Below are positions 32,110-40,883 of a stretch of 47,858 nt of DNA, piece by piece. The notes under the pieces are model-generated. The model was not told where the DNA came from. It worked only from the letters and a program-made list of their open reading frames with translations, and did not search any database. A program made the position numbers and the translations under genes. Source of the DNA: Actinomycetota bacterium (GTDB lineage: Bacteria > Actinomycetota > Acidimicrobiia > Acidimicrobiales > AC-14); assembly GCA_040754375.1 (NCBI GenBank), contig JBFMCT010000026.1, positions 1 through 47,858 on the forward strand. Direction: 5' to 3'. How positions within the stretch are numbered: the stretch's first letter is position 1; the number at the start of each line of letters is the position of its first letter.

Positions 32110-32352
32110 ATGGCCATGAAGGTCTGGATCGACCAGGATCTCTGCACGGGCGACGGCATCTGCGAGGAGATCGCCCCCGACGTCTTCACCCTGCTCGACG
32201 ACGGGCTGGCTTACGTCAAGGAGGGCAGCAAGGTCTTCAGCAACCCCGGTGGGGTCGAGGGCCTGGCGCTGGTGCCCGCCGGCCAGGAGGAAGCCACCAT
32301 CGAGTCGGCCGAGGAGTGCCCCGGGGAGTGCATCTTCATCGAGGTCGAGTAG
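32110..32352 (+). CDS. Small ferredoxin, probably 3Fe-4S type
   Basis: This 80-residue acidic protein has CTGDGICEEIAPDVF at 12-26 and ECPGECIFIEV near the C terminus. The first motif is C-x5-C with the central cysteine position occupied by a non-cysteine, as in 3Fe-4S ferredoxins that serve cytochromes P450. The second motif is CPGEC. It should be a soluble electron carrier. A purine-rich GAGGCGAGG lies 9 bases before the ATG at 32110; a second ATG two codons later is possible. The redox partner is not in the window. Confidence 0.88.
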   Translation: MAMKVWIDQDLCTGDGICEEIAPDVFTLLDDGLAYVKEGSKVFSNPGGVEGLALVPAGQEEATIESAEECPGECIFIEVE

Positions 32353-32376
32353 GTCGCTGAGCCGGGGGTCCTTGCC

Positions 32377-34482
32377 ATGGGCCCCTCGCGTGGGCGACGC
32401 TGTCGCCTGGTGCCGACCACTTCCCCCCGGTCCCGCCTGCGCGGCGGGGCAATGCCGTTGGTCCTGGTCCTGGTGGCGACGGCGGCCGCCGTCGTGCCCG
32501 TGCCCGGCCGCGCCGCCTCCGCTTACCCCACGGCCAACGTGGAGATCGACGGCCACGGCTGGGGGCACGGCCGGGGCATGGGCCAGTACGGCGCGCTGGG
32601 TTATGCCCTCAACCACGGGCGGGACTACCGCCAGATCCTGGCCCACTACTACAGCAACACCGTCGTGGGCGAGGTCCCGGCCGGCTCGGAGATGACCGTG
32701 ATCCTGCGTTCGTTCGACCGCCAGGACACCTTGGTGGCCCAGGAGCGGGGCCAGATGACCACCAACGCGGCCGGAGGCACGTTCTCGGCCCTGCGGGCCG
32801 TGATGATCGGCCCCAACCGGTTCCGGGTCGACAGCGGCCCCACGTGCGCCGGGCCGTGGACGCAGGTGCAGGCCGACATGGCCGGGCCGGTGGTGATGGC
32901 CCCCGTGAACCGCAACGACGACCGCCAGGACATGCTCCAGGCCTGTGAGCCCAACGGCAACCGCCGCTGGTACCGGGGCGAGATCCGGGCCGTGGAGGGC
33001 CTCGATGGCACCAGCCGCACGATCAATGCCACCGACCTGCAGAGCTACCTCCGGGGCGTGGTGCCCCGGGAGTCCCCGGCCTCGTGGGGAGACCTGGGCG
33101 GCGGGGCGGGCATGCACGCCCTGCGGGCACAGACGGTGGCCGCCCGCTCCTACGCCATGGCCGGCAACCTGGCCCATTACGCCAAGACGTGCGACACCAC
33201 GGAGTGCCAGGTCTACGGCGGGCGGGCCGTCCAGAGCGGGCCCAACTTCTTCGACCTCGAGGACCCCCGCTCCAACCGGGCCATCGACGAGACGGCGGGC
33301 GAGGTCCGGTTCCTCAACGGAGTGCCGGCCCGCACTGAGTACTCGTCCTCGACCGGGGGCTACACGGCCGGGGGGACGTTCCCGGCCGTGGTCGACGAGG
33401 GCGACTCGGTCTCGCTCAACCCCAACCACAACTGGCGGGCCTCGGTCCCCGTGGGCCAGGTCGAGGCCGCCTTCCCCCAGGTGGGAACGCTCAACAACAT
33501 CGTCGTGACCAGGCGCAACGGCCTGGGCGACTTCGGGGGCCGGGCCATCGACGTCGAGGTCCAGGGCTCGGCCAGCACGGCCCGCATCAGCGGCGAGGCC
33601 TTCCAGTGGGCGCTGGGCCTGCGGTCGAACTGGTACCGCATCAGCGGTACGACGGTGCCCGCCCCCACGACCACGCCCACGACCTCGGGCACGACGCCGA
33701 CGACCCTGCCCGTGCCCAGCGGTGGTTACTGGGTGGCCGGGGCTGACGGCCAAGTCTACGCATTCGGGGGTGCCCCCTTCTTGGGGTCGATGGGCGGCAC
33801 GCCCCTGCTGCGCCCCGTCGTGGGGGTGGCAGCCACGGTGACGGCCGGGGGTTACTGGCTGGTGGCCAGCGACGGGGGCCTGTTCACGTTCGGCGACGCC
33901 AAGTTCCTGGGCTCGATGGGCGGGGCCCCGCTCAACCAGCCCATGGTCGCCATCGCCCCCACCCCCTCGGGCAACGGGTACTGGACGGTGGCGACCGACG
34001 GCGGCATCTTCACCTTCGGCGACGCCCCCTTCAAGGGGTCGATGGGGGCCACTCCCCTGGTCCGCCCCATGGTCGGCATGGCCGGCACCTCCAGTGGCCA
34101 GGGTTACTGGACGGTGGCCAGCGACGGCGGCATCTTCACCTTCGGCGACGCCCCCTTCCTGGGGTCGATGGGCGGAGCCCCCCTGCGCGAGCCGGTGGTG
34201 GGCATGGCCCCCAGCCCGTCGGGCAACGGCTACTGGCTGGTGGCCAGCGACGGCGGCATCTTCACCTTCGGCGACGCCCAGTTCAAGGGTTCGACCGGGG
34301 CCATGACCCTGGCCCGGCCTATCGTGGGCATGGCCCCCACCCCGTCGGGCAACGGCTACTGGCTGGTGGCCAGCGACGGCGGCATATTCACCTTCGGCGA
34401 CGCCCAGTTCTTCGGCTCGGTCCCGGGTGTGGCTCCGTCCCCCACCGCCAAGGTAGGTATGGCCACCGCCACCGCCCGGTAG
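32377..34482 (+). CDS. Secreted SpoIID/LytB-domain protein with C-terminal GYW repeats
   Basis: This 701-residue protein has an Arg-rich N terminus, a hydrophobic signal segment (PLVLVLVATAAAVVPVPG) and a likely cut after GRAASA. The SpoIID domain (about 50-430) has GWGHGRGMGQYGALGYALNH, YLRGVVPRESPASWG with the catalytic-type Glu of SpoIID lytic transglycosylases, and ALRAQTVAARSYAMA. A Thr/Pro linker (about 430-448) leads to six approximately 42-residue repeats with GYWLVASDGGIFTFGDA. It is predicted to act on peptidoglycan outside the cell. The ATG at 32377 is assumed; ATG 32452 would shorten the signal region. Confidence 0.9.
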   Translation: MGPSRGRRCRLVPTTSPRSRLRGGAMPLVLVLVATAAAVVPVPGRAASAYPTANVEIDGHGWGHGRGMGQYGALGYALNHGRDYRQILAHYYSNTVVGEVPAGSEMTVILRSFDRQDTLVAQERGQMTTNAAGGTFSALRAVMIGPNRFRVDSGPTCAGPWTQVQADMAGPVVMAPVNRNDDRQDMLQACEPNGNRRWYRGEIRAVEGLDGTSRTINATDLQSYLRGVVPRESPASWGDLGGGAGMHALRAQTVAARSYAMAGNLAHYAKTCDTTECQVYGGRAVQSGPNFFDLEDPRSNRAIDETAGEVRFLNGVPARTEYSSSTGGYTAGGTFPAVVDEGDSVSLNPNHNWRASVPVGQVEAAFPQVGTLNNIVVTRRNGLGDFGGRAIDVEVQGSASTARISGEAFQWALGLRSNWYRISGTTVPAPTTTPTTSGTTPTTLPVPSGGYWVAGADGQVYAFGGAPFLGSMGGTPLLRPVVGVAATVTAGGYWLVASDGGLFTFGDAKFLGSMGGAPLNQPMVAIAPTPSGNGYWTVATDGGIFTFGDAPFKGSMGATPLVRPMVGMAGTSSGQGYWTVASDGGIFTFGDAPFLGSMGGAPLREPVVGMAPSPSGNGYWLVASDGGIFTFGDAQFKGSTGAMTLARPIVGMAPTPSGNGYWLVASDGGIFTFGDAQFFGSVPGVAPSPTAKVGMATATAR
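33724..34428 (+). repeat. Six tandem 126-bp coding repeats
   Basis: Units begin at GYW codons at 33724, 33850, 33976, 34102, 34228 and 34354, exactly 126 bp (42 residues) apart; the last is truncated. The consensus is GYW-VASDGGIFTFGDA-F-GSMG followed by a variable L--P-VGMAPTPSG. Units 3-6 are the most alike in DNA, which suggests recent duplication or gene conversion. The repeats probably form a beta-propeller-like surface domain. Confidence 0.88.
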
Positions 34483-34488
34483 GCCAGG

Positions 34489-35577
34489 TCAGGCGCCGGC
34501 GGCGCGGCGCACAGCGGCGACGACCAGTTCGTCGCGGGGGACGGAATCGAGCACCGTCAGGCGGCGGGCCTGGGCCGCGAGCACTCGTGACCGCAGACCG
34601 TCGTCGGCCGCGACACGGGCCACGGTCTCGGCCACGGTGGCTGGGTCGAGCGTGCCCACCAGCAGGCCGGCCCCGCCCATCGTCTCGGCGACGGCGCCGC
34701 CACCGGAGTATGCGACCACGGGGCGGCCCTGGCGCATGGCTTCGACCAGGGGCAGACCGAAGCCCTCGTGCTCGGACAGCGACACGTACACGTCGGCCAC
34801 CTGGTAGTGGGCCGCCAGGGTGGCTTCGGTCACCGACCCGCAGAAGGCCACGCCTTCGCGGCCGAGGCGGTCCCGCAGGGCGAGCAGGGCCCGCATGTAC
34901 GGGTCGGGCCCCCATGACCCCACCAGGAACAGGCGGGCGCCGGGGTCGACGGCCGCCCGGTAGGCGGCGAACATACGCAGCAGGTGGAAGTGGCCCTTGT
35001 TGGGCACGATCCGGCCTACGGCCAGGATGTCGGTCCCCCGCTTCGACCGCCGTAGCCACTCGGCGTGGGTGGGGTTGGGGGCGGCGTCGACCGTCGGTGG
35101 CAGGTAGGGGGGCATGACCGTCACGTCGCCCACGCCCAGGTCCTTCAGGTCGAGGGCCGAGTACTCGGAGTTGGCCATGAAGACCTGGCCGGTTGCCGCC
35201 ATCGTCTCCAGCTCGCGCCGGCCCTCCTCGAGGTTGAGGGCGGCTACCGGCGCGTAGTGTTCGAAGAACCGGGCGGGCGTGATGTTGTGGTAGTAGACGA
35301 CCTTGGGCTCAGGACGGGCGGCCACCATCTTGGCCATGCCCCGTGACCCCGTCGACGCCTGGTAGACGAGAACGTTGGTCCCTCGGCGGGCCGACCGCAG
35401 GCGGGGGTAGCGGTCGGGGGGGTGAGCGGCGCGGGCCAGGTGGCCGTGAACCTCCTCGGCCCAGATCGCCCCCTTGACCCCGGCCGCGGCCAGCGCCCGG
35501 TGGGTCTGCAGGGTGTGGCTACCCACCGCGTCGCGGTAACCCAGGCTGGGCAGGAAGTGATGGGCCTCGTGCCTCAC
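34489..35577 (-). CDS. GT4-like glycosyltransferase
   Basis: This 362-residue protein starts at a GTG (35575-35577), VRHEAHHFLPSLGYRDAVGS. GT-B fold features include YYHNITPARFFEHYAP, ILAVGRIVPNKGHFHLLRMF and the late donor-binding block VSLSEHEGFGLPLVEAMRQG with the E-x7-E pattern. It overlaps the upstream glycosyltransferase by 4 bp (GTGA). It probably adds a sugar to the polysaccharide exported by Wzm/Wzt; donor and acceptor are unknown. The longer upstream frame is a shadow. Confidence 0.88.
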   Translation of the reverse strand: MRHEAHHFLPSLGYRDAVGSHTLQTHRALAAAGVKGAIWAEEVHGHLARAAHPPDRYPRLRSARRGTNVLVYQASTGSRGMAKMVAARPEPKVVYYHNITPARFFEHYAPVAALNLEEGRRELETMAATGQVFMANSEYSALDLKDLGVGDVTVMPPYLPPTVDAAPNPTHAEWLRRSKRGTDILAVGRIVPNKGHFHLLRMFAAYRAAVDPGARLFLVGSWGPDPYMRALLALRDRLGREGVAFCGSVTEATLAAHYQVADVYVSLSEHEGFGLPLVEAMRQGRPVVAYSGGGAVAETMGGAGLLVGTLDPATVAETVARVAADDGLRSRVLAAQARRLTVLDSVPRDELVVAAVRRAAGA

Positions 35578-36839
35578 GTGACGGCCGGGGCGGTGACGCG
35601 GCTGGTGACGGGGGCTGTCACCCGGGTGTCCGCCAGCCAGGAGTAGGCGGCCGCATGGAACCGTTCGAGCACGGCCCCGGGCGAGTACTCCGAGCGCACG
35701 TAGGCCCGCCCGCCCCGGCCCAGGGCGTCGCGTAGGGCGGCGTCGGCCAGCAGCCGGTCGAGCACCGCCTCGAACTCGGCGTAGTTGGAGAACCACAGCC
35801 CGCCCCCGGAGCGCTCGCAATGGTCGCGGGTCACGGCCGCCCGGCCGTGGACCAGCACCGGGCGCTCGGCCAGCCAGGCCTGCATCATGACGATCGAGAG
35901 CGACTCGTTGACACTGGGCTGGCAGAACACGGTGGCCGCCCGGTACATGGCGTCGCGGTGGCGCCAGTCGGGCTTGAGGTCGACGACGTCGGGGCGCCGG
36001 GGCAGGGCCACATCACCCGAACCAGCCTGCACGAGCACCAGGTCGCCCCCTCGCCGGTGCTTGTAGCGGCAGAAGTGCTCGATCAGCAGGGGCACGTTCT
36101 TGCCCCCCTCGCGGCGGCCCACCGACAGCAGGAGCGGGCCGTTCCCCAGCCGGTGGCGGCGGCGGAAGGCGGCCGCGTCGCCGACCGGGTCGGGCTCGAA
36201 GCCCATCCCCACCATCGTCCACCTCTCGATCTCGCCCACGAGGGACCGGGCGAAGTCGGCCTCGGCCCAGGCGTTGAACAGCACCCCCCGCGAGCCCCGC
36301 AGCATGTCGCCCACGATGGCCAGGCGGGCGTAGGCCTCGTCGTGCAAGCAGGGGACGACGGCCAGCTTGGGCGCGGCCACCTCGTAGGCGAAGTAGGTGG
36401 TCCCGAACAGGTAGGGGGCGGCCACCACCACGTCGAGGGTGTCGAGGTGGTCGGCCAGGTGGTCCTCGAGGGCCAGGGAAGCGACCCCGTGGCGCATCCA
36501 CAGCCGCTCTTCCTCGCGCGACAGCGGGTAGCCGCCCACGATGGCCCGCTCCAGTTCGCCGTGAACGCCGAGGTCACGGTCGTCGACCGGGAACCGACGG
36601 ACCACGACGGGCCCGTCCTGGGAGCGGCCCGGCGGCAACTGGTTGCGCCAGGTGAAGTGGTCGGCCGCGCACGTGGTCAGCACCTCGACCCGGTGGCCGG
36701 CCTCGGCCAGCCGCCAGGCCAGGTCGCGGCACAGAAGCTCGGCCCCCCCGTGGGTGTCGGGCCCGTAGCGGGGCACGACGATGGCCACCTGCAGCGGCGG
36801 CCCGGGGGCCACCGCCGCAGGCTCAGCGGTGAGCGACAA
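35574..36839 (-). CDS. GT4-family glycosyltransferase
   Basis: This 421-residue protein has an N-terminal Rossmann half starting VAIVVPRYGPDTHGGAELLC, a middle FNAWAEADFARSLVGE and LLLSVGRREGGKNVPLLIEH, and a donor site VFCQPSVNESLSIVMMQAWL. The final Val/Thr-rich tail (TAPVTSRVTAPAVT) is unusual. Its start overlaps the methyltransferase stop by 17 bp. It belongs to a five-gene polysaccharide cassette. Confidence 0.9.
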   Translation of the reverse strand: MSLTAEPAAVAPGPPLQVAIVVPRYGPDTHGGAELLCRDLAWRLAEAGHRVEVLTTCAADHFTWRNQLPPGRSQDGPVVVRRFPVDDRDLGVHGELERAIVGGYPLSREEERLWMRHGVASLALEDHLADHLDTLDVVVAAPYLFGTTYFAYEVAAPKLAVVPCLHDEAYARLAIVGDMLRGSRGVLFNAWAEADFARSLVGEIERWTMVGMGFEPDPVGDAAAFRRRHRLGNGPLLLSVGRREGGKNVPLLIEHFCRYKHRRGGDLVLVQAGSGDVALPRRPDVVDLKPDWRHRDAMYRAATVFCQPSVNESLSIVMMQAWLAERPVLVHGRAAVTRDHCERSGGGLWFSNYAEFEAVLDRLLADAALRDALGRGGRAYVRSEYSPGAVLERFHAAAYSWLADTRVTAPVTSRVTAPAVT

Positions 36840-38133
36840 CGGCGAAGTCCTGGGGGCCGAAGAGGATGTCGTCGATGCGCCGGAAGTTCTCGTCGAGGCT
36901 GGCCACGACCGGGGCCAGGGGACCGTCCTGCACCGGGCCCACGGGCTGAGGCCGGAACTCGGGCGGCGGGGGCGCCATGTACTCCAGCTCGACCTTGGAG
37001 AACCCCGCCTCCCGGGCCAAGAACTCCAAGGTCAGCGGGTGCAGCGGGCGGCTGTGGCCGAGGTCGACGTAGAAGGCGTGGGCGAACACGAACAGGCTCT
37101 CGGGGTTGATGGTCTCGACCACCAGTGGGGCTCCGGGGGCGAGGGCGTCGGCCGCCAGGTCGAAAAGGCTGGGCACCTCGGCGGGGGCGAGGTGCTCGAC
37201 CATCTGGGCACAGAAGATCCCCCCCAGCGAACCCCGCTCGAGCGACGCCAGGTGGGCCAGCGTGTCGGCCTCGATGACCTCCAGCCCCTGGCCGGCCACG
37301 GCCGCCACCATGTCGGGGTGGCGGTCGACCCCGTAGCAGGGCACGCCCGCGCCAGCCAGCAGGCCCAGCATCTCCCCCCGCCCGCAGCCCAGGTCGACCA
37401 CCGGGAGGGTGGCCTCCCGGAACAGGTCGACGTAGTGGCGCTGGCGGTCGGCGATGACCTCGGGGTCCCCCCGGAACCGGTTCTCGAAGGCCAGGTAGTC
37501 GAAGCTGCGCTCGGCCCGCCGGCTGGGGGCCATCGACGGTCCGCCGTCGGAGCGACCCGCAACGGCCCCCACAGTTCCCCCGGCCCCCCCGGCCGCTCCC
37601 TCTTCCAGTCGCTCCCGCAGCTCACGCACCGCCCGTTCGAGCCGGCCCAGCCGCTGGGGGACGGTCTCGGCGTCCATGGCGGCCTGCCACTCGTCGGCCG
37701 CGGCCAGGCGCCGTTCGAGGCCGTCGATGCGGGCGTCGAGCTGGTTGGTGCGCTCGGACAGCAGCCCGGCCGAGCGCACGGTGTTGTCGTTGAACCGGTT
37801 GACCTGCTCCAGGATGCCGTTCATGTACCAGGTCAGCGAACTTCGTATGGCCCGCCGGGCCTGGGAGATGAGGGGGGCGATGACCGGCTTGCGCGACGCC
37901 GTCGTGACCAGGCCGCTCACGTGGGAGGAGCGCTGGAGGTCGACCAGGGCCGAGGCCATCACGCCGGACGTGCGGGCCCCGGAGTCGCCGCCCGGGGCGC
38001 CCGGGTCGCCTGCCGCGGCCGACGTGTCGATCTCCACCACCACGTCAGGCGGGTAGAGCCCCTCGGCCCGCTTGCGGGCCACCTCGGCTTGGATCTCGTC
38101 CATGACCTCGCGCACGTCGACCCCTTCCGTCAT
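36823..38133 (-). CDS. SAM-dependent methyltransferase with N-terminal coiled coil
   Basis: This 436-residue protein starts MTEGVDVREVMDEIQAEVAR. A helical/coiled-coil region (about 85-185, with LDARIDGLERRLAAADEWQ) precedes a class I methyltransferase domain with VVDLGCGRGEMLGLLAGAGV, VIEADTLAHLASL and IFCAQMVEHLAP. This architecture is like polysaccharide-modifying methyltransferases that cap O-antigen-type chains before ABC export. The ATG at 38131-38133 overlaps the wzt-like stop by ATGA. Confidence 0.88.
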   Translation of the reverse strand: MTEGVDVREVMDEIQAEVARKRAEGLYPPDVVVEIDTSAAAGDPGAPGGDSGARTSGVMASALVDLQRSSHVSGLVTTASRKPVIAPLISQARRAIRSSLTWYMNGILEQVNRFNDNTVRSAGLLSERTNQLDARIDGLERRLAAADEWQAAMDAETVPQRLGRLERAVRELRERLEEGAAGGAGGTVGAVAGRSDGGPSMAPSRRAERSFDYLAFENRFRGDPEVIADRQRHYVDLFREATLPVVDLGCGRGEMLGLLAGAGVPCYGVDRHPDMVAAVAGQGLEVIEADTLAHLASLERGSLGGIFCAQMVEHLAPAEVPSLFDLAADALAPGAPLVVETINPESLFVFAHAFYVDLGHSRPLHPLTLEFLAREAGFSKVELEYMAPPPPEFRPQPVGPVQDGPLAPVVASLDENFRRIDDILFGPQDFAVVAHR

Positions 38134-39314
38134 ATCCGATCGACCTCGATCTTGGGGTCGAGGTGCAGGACCCCGCTGTCGATGTTGAGGCTGAACACCT
38201 TGAACGAGATCTGGCGCTCCAGCCAGTGGTACTGCACGGCCTCGTCGCGGGAGTGGACGGCCACCGTCACGAAGTACTGGCCCTCGACCATGGGGATGGG
38301 CCCGAAGTCGAAGCGCACCCGCCGCTTGCCCGACAGCGTGCCCATGTGTACGCCCCGGATGCCGGTGTTCGTGCCGTAGATCATGGTGTCGAGGTGGTTG
38401 TAGATGGCCACCCCCACGACCGGGTCCTCGACGGGCTCGTGGCCGTCCAGCATGACCTCGACCCCGAGGCGCTCGCCCGACTCGAAGCGGGCCTTGTCCT
38501 TGCCGTGGCCGTCGGTCACCCGGATCCCGGTGATGGTGAGCTGGCCCGTGCCCCGGTCGTCCTCTTGGACCTCGACTTGGGCGGCGTAGCGCTCGCGGAA
38601 GGCCCGGGTGGCCTCCTGGGGCTTGCCGTCGACCACGATCTCGCCCTTGTCGAGCATGATGACCCGGTCGCAGAGCTGGCGCACGGTGTCGATACCGTGG
38701 GTCACGAGCACGATCGTGCGCCCGTCGCGCTGGAACTCGCGGATGCGCTTCATGCACTTGCGCTGGAAGGGCTCGTCGCCCACGGCCAGCACCTCGTCGA
38801 TGAGCAGCAACTGGGGGTCGACGTGCACGGCCACCGCGAAGGCCAGCCGCACGTACATGCCCGACGAGTAGAACTTCACCTGGTTGTCGATGAACTTCTC
38901 GATGCCCGAGAAGTCCACGATGTCGTCGAAGTACTTGTCGGTCTGGCGGCGGGTCAACCCCAGGATGCTGGCGTTCATGTAGACGTTCTCCCGGCCCGTC
39001 AGGTCGGGGTGGAACCCGGCGCCCAGCTCCAAGAGGGCGGCCATGCGACCCCGGCGCTCGACGTAGCCGGTCGTGGGCGTGAGGATCCCGGCGATGAGCT
39101 TGAGCAGTGTGCTCTTGCCCGAGCCGTTGGCCCCGATGAGCCCCAGGGTGTTCGACTCGGCCAGGTCGAAGCCGACCCCCCGCAGCGCCCAGAAGTCCTC
39201 GTCGGACCCCTTGCGTACGTTGACCAGGCGCTCCTTGAGCGACTTGTCGTGGTGGAGGTTGAACCGCTTGGAGACGTCCACCACCCGCACGATCGGGTTC
39301 GCACCCTCGACCAT
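38130..39314 (-). CDS. wzt: Polysaccharide ABC exporter ATP-binding protein (Wzt-like)
   Basis: This 394-residue protein has an ATPase with Walker A GANGSGKST, the signature YSSGMYVRLAFAVAVHVDPQ, Walker B LLLIDEVLAVGD and the H-loop VTHG. About 150 extra C-terminal residues (from about 250; FESGERLGVEVMLDG, VGVAIYNHLDTMIYGTNT) form a Wzt-type carbohydrate-binding beta-sandwich, which recognises the chain to be exported. I chose ATG 39312-39314; it follows the permease stop by 5 bp. Confidence 0.92.
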   Translation of the reverse strand: MVEGANPIVRVVDVSKRFNLHHDKSLKERLVNVRKGSDEDFWALRGVGFDLAESNTLGLIGANGSGKSTLLKLIAGILTPTTGYVERRGRMAALLELGAGFHPDLTGRENVYMNASILGLTRRQTDKYFDDIVDFSGIEKFIDNQVKFYSSGMYVRLAFAVAVHVDPQLLLIDEVLAVGDEPFQRKCMKRIREFQRDGRTIVLVTHGIDTVRQLCDRVIMLDKGEIVVDGKPQEATRAFRERYAAQVEVQEDDRGTGQLTITGIRVTDGHGKDKARFESGERLGVEVMLDGHEPVEDPVVGVAIYNHLDTMIYGTNTGIRGVHMGTLSGKRRVRFDFGPIPMVEGQYFVTVAVHSRDEAVQYHWLERQISFKVFSLNIDSGVLHLDPKIEVDRI

Positions 39315-39319
39315 GGTGC

Positions 39320-40192
39320 CTACAGCTCCTGGGCGAAGTTGCCCTGGGCGCGGGCGAACACCCGCTGGGCCAGCCACACGAGGGCCGACGACAGCAGGAT
39401 GACCCCCACCATGCGGGTCACATAGGTCCCCATGGACGCCTGGTAGAGGGTCTTCACGACCACACCGTTGGCGTCGACCACCTCGAGGTGCTTGTAGATG
39501 GCCCGCTGGAAGCCGATCACCACGTTGGCCAGCGGGTTGAGCATGTAGATCGACGACAGGCTGACACCGAACACCTCCCGCCTCGACAGCACGTCGAAGG
39601 CGAAGTTGATCGGGTAGACGATGGGCGTCAGCCAGAACCAGAACAGCAGGAAAACCTCGATCAGGTGCTGGACGTCACGTAGGTAGACGTTGGCGGCCGC
39701 CAGGAACAGGCTCATGGCCGTCAGGAAGATCACCAGGGCGACCACGGCCAGCGGCAACAGCAGCAGGTTGGGGCCGAAGAAGTCGTAGCCGAAGAGCACC
39801 AGCACGCTGAACACGACCACCAGTTGCAGCCCGAAATGGACCAGGCCGGCCCCGATGGTGGCCAGGGGCAGGATCTCGCGGGGGAAGTAGACCTTCTTGA
39901 TGAGGCCGGAATTGCTCACGATCGACGTGGTGGCCGCGCTCAGGGTGGACCCGAACAGGTCCCAGGCGATGAGCCCGGCGAACAGGTAGAAGGCGAAGTT
40001 GGGGATGTTCGAGCGCAGGAACTTGCCCAGCACCAGCCAGTAGATCATCAGCAGGCACAGGGGCCGCAGCAGCGACCACAGGAACCCCAAGAAGGAGTTC
40101 TTGTACTTGACCTTCAGTTCCTTGCGGACGAGGTTGCCGAGCAGCTCGCGGTACGCCCAGATCTCGCGCACGGACCGGCCGAACCCCCGCAC
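39320..40192 (-). CDS. wzm: Polysaccharide ABC exporter permease (Wzm-like)
   Basis: This 290-residue protein has six predicted membrane helices and ABC-2 features: YRELLGNLVRKELKVKYKNS, LGFLWSLLRPLCLLMIYWLV and KKVYFPREILPLATIG. It starts at a GTG (40190-40192). The frame stays open upstream and encodes DDRTLVRVNAPQTF, which resembles the N termini of homologues I recall. A start at a non-standard CTG further upstream is possible, since no ATG, GTG or TTG occurs there in frame. It is the first gene of the exporter cassette. Confidence 0.88.
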   Translation of the reverse strand: MRGFGRSVREIWAYRELLGNLVRKELKVKYKNSFLGFLWSLLRPLCLLMIYWLVLGKFLRSNIPNFAFYLFAGLIAWDLFGSTLSAATTSIVSNSGLIKKVYFPREILPLATIGAGLVHFGLQLVVVFSVLVLFGYDFFGPNLLLLPLAVVALVIFLTAMSLFLAAANVYLRDVQHLIEVFLLFWFWLTPIVYPINFAFDVLSRREVFGVSLSSIYMLNPLANVVIGFQRAIYKHLEVVDANGVVVKTLYQASMGTYVTRMVGVILLSSALVWLAQRVFARAQGNFAQEL

Positions 40193-40366
40193 GAACGTCT
40201 GGGGGGCGTTGACCCGTACGAGCGTTCGGTCATCGGGCTGGGCAGTCAGGTAGGAGCTCCGCGGTCGGCGGTCAGGGACGCTAAACGATACTGCGGCCCT
40301 GCCCGCCGCCCCTCGCCGCCCTTCGTCAGCCCTCGGCCGGCGCCCGTGGCCGGCGCCCGGCGGCCG

Positions 40367-40804
40367 TCAGGTGGGGCGTTGGGCACCCTGCTCGCCGGGG
40401 GTGGCGGGGTCGAGGTCGAGAGAGCAGGAGTTGATGCAGTAGCGCTGGCCGGCGGGGCCGGGGCCGTCGTCGAAGACGTGGCCCAGGTGCCCTCCGCAAC
40501 GCCGGCAGACCACCTCGGTGCGGACCATGAAATGGCTCCGGTCACGGCGCAGCTCGACGGCCTCGGCCACGGCCGGCTCGGTGAAGCTGGGCCAGCCCGT
40601 GCCCGAGTCGAACTTGGCGTCGGACCGGAACAGCTCGGCGCCGCACCCCGCGCAGCGGTAGACGCCGTCCGCCTTGGTGTCGAAGTAGCGGCCCGTGAAC
40701 GGGCGCTCGGTGCCCTTGCCCCGCAGCACCTGGTACTGCTCGGGGGTCAGCTTCTCCCGCCACTGGTCCTCGGTCATGTCCATCGTGCCCCGGTCGTCGC
40801 CCAT
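40367..40804 (-). CDS. msrB: Peptide-methionine (R)-S-oxide reductase MsrB
   Basis: This 145-residue protein has zinc-binding CAGC and CRRC pairs, the substrate block [13 protein letters not shown], and [20 protein letters not shown] with the catalytic Cys in RYCINS. It reduces the R epimer of methionine sulfoxide in proteins. An AGGAGG site 6 bases before the ATG at 40804 fixes the start. It has no signal peptide, so is cytosolic. A 174-bp gap separates it from the exporter permease, which should contain that operon's promoter. Confidence 0.96.
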   Translation of the reverse strand: MGDDRGTMDMTEDQWREKLTPEQYQVLRGKGTERPFTGRYFDTKADGVYRCAGCGAELFRSDAKFDSGTGWPSFTEPAVAEAVELRRDRSHFMVRTEVVCRRCGGHLGHVFDDGPGPAGQRYCINSCSLDLDPATPGEQGAQRPT

Positions 40805-40883
40805 CGGGCCCTCCTGTGTGGTTGTGCACCCGTCAACACCTCGGGCGCGCCCTCCTGTTCCACGTCCCCGCGTGCCGCCCCGG

